14,035 nucleotides of DNA, taken from the NCBI GenBank assembly GCA_947475795.1, contig CANJOX010000037.1, forward strand, positions 1 to 14,035, in the 5' to 3' direction. The stretch comes from Gemmatimonadota bacterium. GTDB taxonomy: Bacteria > Gemmatimonadota > Gemmatimonadetes > Gemmatimonadales > Gemmatimonadaceae. The position numbers and the translations under genes were made by a program. Every line of letters begins with the position of its first letter. Positions within the stretch are counted from its first letter, which is position 1. Shown piece by piece: positions 7,785-14,035 of the stretch. The notes under the pieces were generated by a model. It saw nothing but the letters and a program-made list of their open reading frames with translations, was not told the origin of the DNA and made no database searches.

Positions 7785-9022
7785 AACTCGTGACCGTTGG
7801 ACGCCGCGCCGCCCCGGGCGTCGCATGGGCCTTCGCCACCGCATACGCGATCGGCGCCCAGACCGCGCCGCCGCGCCAAACGGAAGCCGATGCGTACACC
7901 CGCTACGAACTGCTGGCGCCGGGGTCGGCGAAGTTCCGCATCGTGTACGACGTGACCGCCACCACGGCGGGCGCCACGTACTACTTCAATCCGATCCGTG
8001 CCGGCAGCATCGCCACCGATGAACACGTGAGCGATCGCGCCACGGGTAAGCCGCTGGTGTTCGACGTGGTCGGCGCCGCCGTGGCGCGCGCCGGTGGCGT
8101 GCGGGTGTCGGACACCACCCAGCAGTACATCCGCGTCACGCTGGCGCGGCCGGTGCCCGCCAACGGCGGCGAGGCGCGCGTGCGCATCGACAAAACGTAC
8201 GAAGACGCCAAGAGCTACTTCACCGACGGCCCGACGATCGTATTCAACCGTCCACTCGGCATCAAACGCAACGCGGTGGTGTTGCCGAAGGGCTACGAAC
8301 TCGAGTCGTGCAATTATCCGTCACAGATCCTGCAGGAGGCCGATGGCCGTATCGCCATCAGCTTCTGGAACACCACTCCGGCGGAGGCCCCGCTCGTACT
8401 GCGGGCGCGCCCGGCGCCGACGCTGGTCGGTGCCACACGGTCGGCGCAATCCAGCGTACAGGCGCGACTCGCGGAGCGCGCGGTGCAGTCACGGGAAATC
8501 GTCTACGTCCTTCAGCAGCCGGAAACGCATGCGTTCGACCTCTATCACGACTACACCGAATCGCGAGCCGGCACCGATCACTACATCAACGTGGTACGTG
8601 CCGGCAGCCGCGTGTCGAATCCATCGGCGCGCAATCTCGATACCGGTGAACCGCTGCGGCTCGATGTGCTGACGGGCGCGGCGATCACCGCCGCCAGGCT
8701 CGACATCGGGGAAGCGGTGACGCCGAGCACGGAGATCGTAGTGTTCCGGTTTGCCTCGGTGGCGCCCGGTGCAACCACGCGGCTCCGCATGTCGGAGACG
8801 TACACCGACAGTGCACGCTACCGGCTCGCTGGTGAGGAGTTGGTGTGGGATCGCGGCTTCGGACGTCCCGCCAACGCGGTCGTGCTCCCGGCGGGGTGGG
8901 TGCTCACCAACAGCACCATCCCCGCCACCGTGTCCACCATGCCCGACGGTCGCGTCCGTCTCGACTTCATCAACCCGCGACCAGATGACATCGCGGTGCT
9001 GATCACGGCGCGCCGTCGCTGA
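7781..9022 (+). CDS. Exported protein with two tandem copies of an unrecognised domain
   Basis: 413 residues, function not recognised. The N terminus looks like a signal peptide (RRAAPGVAWAFATAYAIGAQ, cleavage near 26). The mature part is an internal duplication: copy A at about 38-210 and copy B at about 238-412, in register at an offset of 200-201 residues. Clear pairs are YYFNPIRAGS (67) with HYINVVRAGS (267), TGKPLVFDV (88) with TGEPLRLDV (288), DKTYEDAKSY (137) with SETYTDSARY (338), and RNAVVLPKGYEL (163) with ANAVVLPAGWVL (364). Both copies look like beta-sandwich modules, which is inference from strand-like alternation. Copy A has a single Cys (C177). The start overlaps the VOC stop codon (ATGA). 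No catalytic motif or membrane segment beyond the signal is seen. A periplasmic or secreted location is likely. Confidence 0.85.
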   Translation: MKLVTVGRRAAPGVAWAFATAYAIGAQTAPPRQTEADAYTRYELLAPGSAKFRIVYDVTATTAGATYYFNPIRAGSIATDEHVSDRATGKPLVFDVVGAAVARAGGVRVSDTTQQYIRVTLARPVPANGGEARVRIDKTYEDAKSYFTDGPTIVFNRPLGIKRNAVVLPKGYELESCNYPSQILQEADGRIAISFWNTTPAEAPLVLRARPAPTLVGATRSAQSSVQARLAERAVQSREIVYVLQQPETHAFDLYHDYTESRAGTDHYINVVRAGSRVSNPSARNLDTGEPLRLDVLTGAAITAARLDIGEAVTPSTEIVVFRFASVAPGATTRLRMSETYTDSARYRLAGEELVWDRGFGRPANAVVLPAGWVLTNSTIPATVSTMPDGRVRLDFINPRPDDIAVLITARRR

Positions 9023-9030
9023 TTCCGACG

Positions 9031-9036
9031 TATTAT
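9031..9036 (+). promoter_or_regulatory. Weak candidate -10 box upstream of DUF350 gene
   Basis: TATTAT differs from the sigma-70 -10 consensus at one base and lies about 40 bases before the DUF350 start in a 54-base spacer. No matching -35 box is visible at 16-18 bases upstream, so this is only a candidate. Confidence 0.2.
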
Positions 9037-9076
9037 CCCCACGCGGCATCACTCGGTTCCTTCTGCCAGTCCACGC

Positions 9077-9280
9077 ATGCAATGGTCGATCGTCGGACTC
9101 AACATCCTGTACGCCACGCTCGGCGTCGTGCTCATGTTCGCGGCCTATCGCATCATCGACCTGCTCACCCCGCAGGTCGACTTTGCTGAGGAGTTGCGGA
9201 AGGGCAATGTGGCGGTCGGACTGTTCGTGGCGGCGATCTTCATTTCGGTGGCGATCGTAGTGGGCGGTGCGCTGAATTGA
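9077..9280 (+). CDS. DUF350 family small inner-membrane protein
   Basis: A 67-residue protein with two membrane segments at about 5-24 and 46-65, joined by the loop LTPQVDFAEELRKGNVAVG. The pair of helices and this loop are characteristic of the DUF350 family, whose members usually carry such units in one or more copies. The function is not established. The ATG has no good ribosome site, but the family match begins right after it. The TGA overlaps the TTG start of the lytic transglycosylase gene, so the two are probably translated together, which suggests a shared envelope role. Confidence 0.85.
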   Translation: MQWSIVGLNILYATLGVVLMFAAYRIIDLLTPQVDFAEELRKGNVAVGLFVAAIFISVAIVVGGALN

Positions 9281-9912
9281 TACGTCGTCTGCGCTGGAGT
9301 GTGCTGGCGCTGTTCGCGGTGGCCGCGGGGCAGGTGTCGACGGCCGGGGCGCAGCCGCACGATCCGGTCGACCGCTACGATGCCACCTTTCGGAAGGCGT
9401 CGAAACGTTCGTTCGGCCCCGCCTTCGATTGGCGCCTGTTCAAGGCGCAGGGCATGGCCGAGAGCAATCTCGATCCGACCGCGCGCAGTCGGGTCGGCGC
9501 GCGCGGTCTCATGCAGCTCATGCCAAGCACGTATCGCGAAATTGCGTCGGAGAACGCCGACCTCGCGCTGATCGACAATCCCGAGCTGAATATCGAGGCG
9601 GGCATCGCGTACGATCGCCGGCTCTGGTTACGCTGGGCGAACGATTCCGTGGCCGACGACCGCCGACAGTTCATGTTTGCCAGCTACAACGCCGGCCGCG
9701 GCACGCTGTTGAATGCCCAGCGACGCGCGCGTGAGCGTCGGCTCGATCCACGTCGGTGGCGGAACATCGAGCGGATCGCTGCGTCGGTGCCTCGCTGGCG
9801 GCACGCAGAGACGCTTGACTACGTCGGTAAGATTGAGGTCAACATCACCCGGCTCGACGATCGCGGACGCCTCATGAAAACCGACGCGACGGTGCGCGGC
9901 CTGAAGCGCTAG
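9277..9912 (+). CDS. Exported lytic transglycosylase, SLT domain
   Basis: A 211-residue periplasmic enzyme that would cleave the MurNAc-GlcNAc bond of peptidoglycan with formation of an anhydro-MurNAc end. The signal peptide is IRRLRWSVLALFAVAAG through AGAQ (cleavage near 26). The SLT fold shows catalytic Glu62 in QGMAESNLDPTA, then GARGLMQLMPSTY (75-86), NPELNIEAGIAYDRRLW (101-117) and FASYNAGRGTL (134-144), the standard order for the family and closest to the C-terminal domain of MltF-like enzymes. The start codon is TTG, overlapping the DUF350 TGA as TTGA; it gives a complete signal peptide, and no ATG does so. There is no separate N-terminal substrate-binding domain, so this is a minimal form. 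Confidence in family and catalysis is high. Confidence 0.93.
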   Translation: MIRRLRWSVLALFAVAAGQVSTAGAQPHDPVDRYDATFRKASKRSFGPAFDWRLFKAQGMAESNLDPTARSRVGARGLMQLMPSTYREIASENADLALIDNPELNIEAGIAYDRRLWLRWANDSVADDRRQFMFASYNAGRGTLLNAQRRARERRLDPRRWRNIERIAASVPRWRHAETLDYVGKIEVNITRLDDRGRLMKTDATVRGLKR

Positions 9913-9944
9913 GTGCGAGCTTTAATTCCTCAACGCCATCGATC

Positions 9945-10427
9945 ATGACTGCGCCCGCCCACGATCGCGAGCTCGTGCTCACCCGGTTCATTCCGGCGCC
10001 GCCGCATCTGGTGTATCGCGCGTGGACCGATCCGGTGCTGTTGCTGCAGTGGTTCACGCCCGCGCCGTGGAGAACCACGAAGGCCGAGCTCGACGTCCGC
10101 CCCGGCGGTTCGAATGTGATCATCATGGAAGGACCGGACGGGCAGGTGGTGCCCAATCACGGCGTCTATCTCGACGTTGTGCCCAACGAACGGCTGGTGA
10201 TCACCGATGCCTTCGTGTCGGCGTGGGAGCCGTCGTTCAAGGCATTCATGACCGCCGTCCTCACCTTCGAGCCTGAAGGGGACGGGACGCGCTACACCGC
10301 GCGCGTGCGGCATTGGTCGGAGTCGGATCGCGAAGCGCATGAGGACATGGGCTTCCACCATGGCTGGGGCGTCGCGACCGATCAGCTGGTCGCCGCGATT
10401 CTCCCGCTCGTCAGTGCGCCGACATGA
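9945..10427 (+). CDS. AHSA1-type SRPBCC (START-like) domain protein
   Basis: 160 residues forming one START/Bet v1-like domain of the activator-of-Hsp90-ATPase-1 group. The N-terminal signature is VLTRFIPAPPHLVYRAWTDP followed by LLLQWFTPAPW. Then come a beta-meander with GVYLDVVPNERLVITDAF and a C-terminal helix around WGVATDQLVAAILPLV. Members bind small hydrophobic ligands in an internal cavity; most bacterial ones have no known substrate. No signal peptide, so cytosolic. It lies 32 bases after the transglycosylase gene and may or may not share its transcript. Its TGA is one base from the stop of the convergent lipoprotein gene, leaving no room for a separate terminator between them. Confidence 0.93.
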   Translation: MTAPAHDRELVLTRFIPAPPHLVYRAWTDPVLLLQWFTPAPWRTTKAELDVRPGGSNVIIMEGPDGQVVPNHGVYLDVVPNERLVITDAFVSAWEPSFKAFMTAVLTFEPEGDGTRYTARVRHWSESDREAHEDMGFHHGWGVATDQLVAAILPLVSAPT

Positions 10428-10428
10428 G

Positions 10429-10881
10429 CTACTGGATCACGTAGAGCTGGCTCTGACTCAGATCGGTGGTGCCGATTGCAATGAGGTCCAACTTCACGAC
10501 ACCGCCCGCGCTCACGTACAACGACGGCGAGGTCCACCCCGATCGACCGCCGATCGCGCGGGCCTGCAACTGCAGGAGGCCGCCCGCTTGCAGATCCGTT
10601 TCCCGCACCGTGAAGGTCACCGTGTTACCGCCGTTCACGGTGCCGATTCTGGCGCCGCGTGCCCCTTCGCTGCGTACCACATACACGTTGACGTCGGCGT
10701 AGCCACGGTTCTCCACCACCACGGATACGGTGCCTTGCGGTGATCCCCGTCCGCCGAGTGTGGCCAGCGAGCAGGCGGAGAGGAGGGCGACCACCAGCAG
10801 AGACGCCATCCACGCGACGACGCGCCGAGGGCCGGCGGCATCACGCGGGCGGCGGTTCACTCCGGGCAGCATGGTAGGCAT
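10429..10881 (-). CDS. Small predicted lipoprotein
   Basis: 150 residues from the ATG at 10881, chosen because GGAG stands six bases before it. ATGs at 10899 and 10872 are alternatives and do not change the mature protein. After a basic stretch (PRDAAGPRRVV), a hydrophobic segment ends in the lipobox L-S-A-C, with the lipidated Cys at residue 37 of this start. The mature part of about 114 residues alternates like an all-beta domain: TVSVVVENRGYADVNVYVV, NTVTFTVRETDL and VVKLDLIAIG. This could be a small beta-sandwich, but I recognise no named family. It is likely anchored in the inner or outer membrane facing the periplasm; the residue after Cys is Ser, so no Asp retention signal is present. 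It is convergent with the SRPBCC gene. Confidence 0.75.
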   Translation of the reverse strand: MPTMLPGVNRRPRDAAGPRRVVAWMASLLVVALLSACSLATLGGRGSPQGTVSVVVENRGYADVNVYVVRSEGARGARIGTVNGGNTVTFTVRETDLQAGGLLQLQARAIGGRSGWTSPSLYVSAGGVVKLDLIAIGTTDLSQSQLYVIQ

Positions 10882-10983
10882 CGGCCTCTCCGACGTCATG
10901 GGAATGACGGGCGTCGCACCGGGACGGATGCAGCCCGTTCGAACCGCTTCAGTACGCGTCGCTCTGCTACCCCATCAGGCGTT

Positions 10984-11005
10984 CCGGTGTTCGCCAGAAC
11001 ACCGG
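10984..11005. terminator. Perfect 9-bp hairpin, possible terminator or structured RNA element
   Basis: CCGGTGTTC and GAACACCGG form a perfect 9-base stem around the 4-base loop GCCA. No T-run follows on either strand, so it is not a textbook intrinsic terminator. It lies between the end of the TonB-plug gene and the start of the lipoprotein gene, both on the minus strand, and could instead be an operator or an RNA-stability element. Confidence 0.5.
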
Positions 11006-11025
11006 CGCGAGGATGGCCGGATGTG

Positions 11026-11052
11026 CTCCTGATGCGCAGCGTGCATCAGGAG
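11026..11052 (-). terminator. Perfect 10-bp hairpin just downstream of the TonB-plug gene
   Basis: CTCCTGATGC and GCATCAGGAG pair perfectly around a 7-base loop. The stem begins 12 bases after the stop codon of the minus-strand gene at 11065, a usual place for a transcription end. There is no following U-tract, so it may act with Rho or protect the 3' end. The heptamer CATCAGG also occurs at 10973-10979, which would allow a competing fold. Confidence 0.5.
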
Positions 11053-11064
11053 TTGGTCGCGCGC

Positions 11065-12456
11065 TCAGCGGCGCTGCTTCCGGGCACCCGTCCAGACCAC
11101 GATTGAGCCGCAGCCGTTCCGCGAGTCGAACTGGGGCGGCACGCTGGCCGTGCGGGAGTACACCTCCACCGCCATGACTTCCTGCGAATTCATGATCGCG
11201 TCGAGATTCCCATCGGGCACCGGCACGTTCATGCCGTTCAGGAATACCGCCGGCGCACAGGTGCCGCCGTTGTTGCGCATCATCACGCGTCCCTGTGGGG
11301 ACTGACCGTTGACGATCACGACACCCGGCACCGTGCGGAAGATGTCGGCCATGAACATCGGTGAGCGCTGGTTCAGCTGATTTTCATCGATGAACGCACC
11401 GAATCCGGCGCGGCGACGCGTCTCGAATTCCGCCATTTGATTGGAGAGGCGATCGCCGCGCACGCGCACGGTGTCCACGGTGGCGACCAGCGTTTCGAGC
11501 GTGATGTCGGCCGTCGCGGCGTCGGTGGCGGGAATGTCGACGGCGACACGCATTGGCTGGTAGCCGATGGCGCGGGCTTCGATCATCTGCGTACCGGTGG
11601 GCAGCCCTTCGAGCGTGTACTGCCCGTTCGTGGTATTGGCGCCGTTGCCGCTCGCTCCCCAGAGCACCACGCGCGCACTCGCGATTTCCTTGCCGCTCGC
11701 GCTCTTGACGGTACCGCGCAGCGCGCCCGTGCCCTTGTTGGTCGAGCCGATCAGGAGATCTCGTACCAGCAGTCCATTGCGCGGCACGCGCAGTTCGATG
11801 AATCCGGTGGAGTCTCCACCCGAATAGGCGCGCGCGGTGATCGGCGCGTTGCGCGGCACGCCGCAGAGCGTGAACAAGCCGTCGTCGGTGCTGCTGCCGA
11901 AGCGCGACGGGTACCGACGTTCCACGCCGCGCGGTCCGACGGTGACTTCGGTGTACTGGGCCCGCACGCGCGCTGCCGGCACCTGTTGGTTCGCCGCCGC
12001 GGTCCGCACGAAGCCGAGGTAGAGCCCCATCGGCTGCTCCGGATCACCCGGGCCACATCGCGTCGCGATGATGGTTTCGGCCGACGGAATGCTCATCGGC
12101 ACCTCAAGCTCTTCCGGCGACGTCATGTTGACGCGAAAGAGCGGGGCTTCGATCCCCAGCTGGTCGAGCCGTTGATGAAAGAAGCCGATCAGATATGTAC
12201 CCACGGCGACGGAATCGATCGCGAAGCGTCCGTTGGCGGCGGTGACGGCGGTGCGCACGTTCGACGGATTGGCCGCGTCCACCAACTGCACGGTGGCTCC
12301 ACCCAACCACTGTGTGGCGGCGCTGTCGTACACGGTGCCGATGATGCGCGCACGAAGGGGCGGCGGCGGTGTCGGCGTTGTCGGACGCACCTGCGCTGCG
12401 AGAACCGTCGGGGTGGCCAGCATCAACATGAGCAGGGATCGGAACATCGGAGCCAT
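11065..12456 (-). CDS. Carboxypeptidase-regulatory-like and TonB-plug protein without a barrel
   Basis: 463 residues from the ATG at 12456, chosen because it gives a clean signal peptide (MFRSLLMLMLATPTVLAAQ); longer starts run into the upstream gene. Domains: a carboxypeptidase-regulatory-like beta-sandwich at about 36-124 (RIIGTVYDSAATQWLGGATV), a second beta domain at about 146-236, another regulatory-like domain at about 244-321 (RGTVKSASGKEIASARV), then a TonB-receptor plug-like domain at about 349-456 (DIFRTVPGVVIVNG, CAPAVFLNGMNV, VMAVEVYSR, CGSIVVWT). Four Cys (134, 198, 400, 449) could form two disulphides. The protein ends right after the plug, with no 22-strand barrel. The gene is 29 bases downstream of an outer-membrane barrel gene, so they are probably co-transcribed. 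Plug-only proteins of this build recur in Gemmatimonadota; their partner is not established. Confidence 0.88.
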   Translation of the reverse strand: MAPMFRSLLMLMLATPTVLAAQVRPTTPTPPPPLRARIIGTVYDSAATQWLGGATVQLVDAANPSNVRTAVTAANGRFAIDSVAVGTYLIGFFHQRLDQLGIEAPLFRVNMTSPEELEVPMSIPSAETIIATRCGPGDPEQPMGLYLGFVRTAAANQQVPAARVRAQYTEVTVGPRGVERRYPSRFGSSTDDGLFTLCGVPRNAPITARAYSGGDSTGFIELRVPRNGLLVRDLLIGSTNKGTGALRGTVKSASGKEIASARVVLWGASGNGANTTNGQYTLEGLPTGTQMIEARAIGYQPMRVAVDIPATDAATADITLETLVATVDTVRVRGDRLSNQMAEFETRRRAGFGAFIDENQLNQRSPMFMADIFRTVPGVVIVNGQSPQGRVMMRNNGGTCAPAVFLNGMNVPVPDGNLDAIMNSQEVMAVEVYSRTASVPPQFDSRNGCGSIVVWTGARKQRR

Positions 12457-12485
12457 GGGCAAAGAGACGAGAGCGACGAACGAGA

Positions 12486-13895
12486 TCAGAAAGCGAACGT
12501 AGTGCCGAGATACCCCCACTGCTCCACGTGCGCTCCATCGGGGGTGCCGGAAAGAAACGCCCCGGGCAGCACGGTGGCGCCGCCGACGAGCACGCGCAGA
12601 TGGGTGGAGGCCTTCCACGCGGCCGTCAGATCCAACTCGTCGGCGACATGACGGGCCGTTGAGCCGCTCGCGGCGCGAAAGAGCGCGTTCTGTTTATTGT
12701 ACACGCCGTCGTCAAGACGGCGCCGGTCGAACCGGTACCACGCGCCGCGCAGCGAGAGCGAGGGGGTCGGATCCCAACTACTGAGCGCGTGAATTTCGGT
12801 CACGTTGGGGCGACCGATCACGTCGGCGAACCCGCCATGCTGGTGGGCCGCCGGATACAGCACGGCAAATGCCTCATTTCCCGGGGTCGCCGGACGGTCG
12901 GCGCTGGCTTCTTCCAGCCCCAGCGCGAGCGACGGCAGCCCGCGCACCCGTTGCCATTGCCACCGCGCCTCGGCCACCCAGAACCAGGCCTCCAACTCGC
13001 TCGGGCCGGCATGCCCGCGCTGACGCGCGCCTTCGAGTTCCACCGACGTCACGATGCGCGAGGCCGCGGGCGTGCCGAATTGCCAGAGCGCGCGGGCGCC
13101 GGTGGTGAGACGGCGCGTCAGCGACGACGACGTCCGGATCGTCTGTTCATACCAATAGCCGTTCCACTGCGTCGGCGATCCGTGCGCGAATCGCGCGGCG
13201 CCGGGCGTGGAGCCCAGCGACACGGTGCGGAGTCGCGCTGTACGATCGGGGCGATTGCGATGATCCAGTCGCACAAGCATGGGGCGGATATCGGCGCCCT
13301 CCAGCACCAGCCGTCCACGCACGAGCTGCGCGCGGGTCCCCTCAGAGCCACGACGCGTGTTGGCCCAGTCGGGCACGCCCACCAGTCGCTCGCGGTTGAG
13401 CGAGACTTCTTGACGGCCATAGCGCACGTACGACCGGCCGACGCCGATGTCCGCGTAGAGATTCTGGATGTCGTGACGGTCGCCGTCGGTGGCGCGCGTG
13501 CCGCCAGGCAGCGTGCGACTCAGCGCCTGCGCGTCACGGAGTTCCACGAGCAGGCGTCCGTGCAGCCGCTTCGGATGACCGGCCTGCAAATCGGCGCCGA
13601 CCATGAGCCGGGTCAATCCGAAGTCGTCGTCTAGCGTGCCCAGATTGTAGGCCCGCACGAACTCCTCGCGCCAGCGCGCCTGACCGGAGAGTGTCAGCGT
13701 GAGAGGCCATCGCACAGGCAGCGGTATGGCCGTGAGTCGATCGCTCCACGCCCGAGACGCGGCGGGCGCGCGGGTGGGTGTCCCCGAGGATTGTCCCGCG
13801 GGGGGGGCCGAGGGCGCCGGTTGGGCGTGCAGGGCGCCCGCCGAAAGGAGGAGGACCGCGACGGCCGCGCGCGAAAAGGGGATGGAACGGAGCAT
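12486..13895 (-). CDS. Alginate-export-family (AlgE-like) outer-membrane beta-barrel
   Basis: 469 residues from the ATG at 13895, which gives the signal peptide IPFSRAAVAVLLLSAGALHAQ; the frame extends further upstream but without one. A Pro/Ala-rich segment follows (about 25-48). The body matches the alginate-export family: DDDFGLTRLMVGADLQ, GRLLVELRDAQALS (113-126), DIQNLYADIGVG (142-153), YVRYGRQEVSLNRERLVG (156-173) and DWANTRRGSEGTRAQ (176-190), then amphipathic strands to a C-terminal Phe (GTTFAF), the usual signal for outer-membrane insertion. AlgE itself is an 18-strand pore for anionic polysaccharide. No alginate synthesis genes are visible here, so the cargo is unknown. It is the first gene of a probable operon with the plug-only protein. 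Confidence 0.9.
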   Translation of the reverse strand: MLRSIPFSRAAVAVLLLSAGALHAQPAPSAPPAGQSSGTPTRAPAASRAWSDRLTAIPLPVRWPLTLTLSGQARWREEFVRAYNLGTLDDDFGLTRLMVGADLQAGHPKRLHGRLLVELRDAQALSRTLPGGTRATDGDRHDIQNLYADIGVGRSYVRYGRQEVSLNRERLVGVPDWANTRRGSEGTRAQLVRGRLVLEGADIRPMLVRLDHRNRPDRTARLRTVSLGSTPGAARFAHGSPTQWNGYWYEQTIRTSSSLTRRLTTGARALWQFGTPAASRIVTSVELEGARQRGHAGPSELEAWFWVAEARWQWQRVRGLPSLALGLEEASADRPATPGNEAFAVLYPAAHQHGGFADVIGRPNVTEIHALSSWDPTPSLSLRGAWYRFDRRRLDDGVYNKQNALFRAASGSTARHVADELDLTAAWKASTHLRVLVGGATVLPGAFLSGTPDGAHVEQWGYLGTTFAF

Positions 13896-13990
13896 GGGGG
13901 GACGATACTCATCGCGCCACAAAAAGGCTCGCGTGAGGTAGATTTCACGAGGACGCCCCCATTCCCTCCCGACCCCGCCCGCCCTCGATC

Positions 13991-14035
13991 GTGAAGACAT
14001 CGCCACTCGCCCGCCTGTCGTTGTCGGCGGCGCTC
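13991..14035 (+). CDS. Probable start of a secreted protein, cut by the window end
   Basis: A GTG at 13991 opens a frame that stays open to the window end. The 15 visible codons read M-K-T-S-P-L-A-R-L-S-L-S-A-A-L, which looks like the first half of a signal peptide. The frame has a stop upstream at 13934 and no ATG between. No ribosome site is evident. The gene would be divergent from the AlgE-like barrel gene, sharing the 95-base spacer 13896-13990, in which I see no clear promoter. With only 15 codons the call is tentative. Confidence 0.35.
   Translation, partial: MKTSPLARLSLSAAL

Noticed and set aside
11065..12456. Full TonB-dependent receptor
   Set aside because: The reading frame ends directly after the plug domain and no barrel strands follow in any frame downstream.
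12457..12618. Upstream extension of the plug-protein gene to an ATG at 12618
   Set aside because: It overlaps the barrel gene, is Arg-rich, and displaces the signal peptide that begins at 12456.
11437..12651. A 404-residue plus-strand frame opposite the TonB-plug gene
   Set aside because: Arg/His/Gly-rich shadow of a gene with clear regulatory and plug domains; also crosses into the next gene.
13933..13948. GTGA-N8-TCAC palindrome upstream of the barrel gene, CRP-like
   Set aside because: CRP-type sites use a 6-base spacer; the 8-base spacer and lack of other matches make it probably chance.

Overview
The window is a stretch of high-GC bacterial chromosome. It holds twelve substantially complete or edge-cut protein genes, plus the probable first codons of a thirteenth. 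I see no RNA genes, transposases, integrases or CRISPR arrays. Several features fit Gemmatimonadota (Gemmatimonas-like) best: many exported proteins, an amidohydrolase fused to a TolB-like propeller, a carboxypeptidase-regulatory/TonB-plug protein without a barrel, an Ig-like/LVIVD propeller protein, weak Shine-Dalgarno sites and GC-driven antisense frames. This taxonomic call is inference from gene content and not a database result.

Layout. (1) 1-2664 (+): 3' part of a periplasmic PD40-propeller/amidohydrolase fusion, cut at its 5' end by the window. (2) 2665-2809: convergent spacer with a 38-bp near-perfect inverted repeat of the 'CGCAGAGGCGCAGAG' type, preceded by short direct repeats; it is probably a dispersed REP-like element and a terminator. 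(3) 7216 to 2810 (-): a tight three-gene operon, transcribed in this order: an exported Ig-like + LVIVD propeller protein, an exported YVTN-type propeller with a His/Met-rich insert, and a cytosolic amidase resembling plant AMI1 (indole-3-acetamide hydrolase). The junctions are a GTGA overlap (or an 11-base gap) and a 1-base gap. (4) 7217-7397: divergent spacer. (5) 7398-9022 (+): a VOC-fold protein overlapping (ATGA) an exported protein made of two tandem copies of an unrecognised domain. (6) 9077-9912 (+): a DUF350 membrane protein overlapping (TTGA) an exported lytic transglycosylase. (7) 9945-10427 (+): an AHSA1/SRPBCC protein, convergent with a small lipoprotein gene at 10429-10881 (-). 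(8) 10882-11064: spacer with two perfect hairpins. (9) 13895 to 11065 (-): an alginate-export-family outer-membrane barrel followed by a plug-domain protein with no barrel, probably one operon. (10) 13991-14035 (+): likely start of a divergent secreted protein.

How the genes may work together. Most of the products act in the envelope: periplasmic propellers and hydrolases, peptidoglycan turnover, and an outer-membrane barrel with a separate plug-like protein. The best leads for new biology are the barrel + plug-only pair, the two-propeller/amidase operon, and the duplicated-domain protein coupled to a VOC protein. None of these is a proven system.
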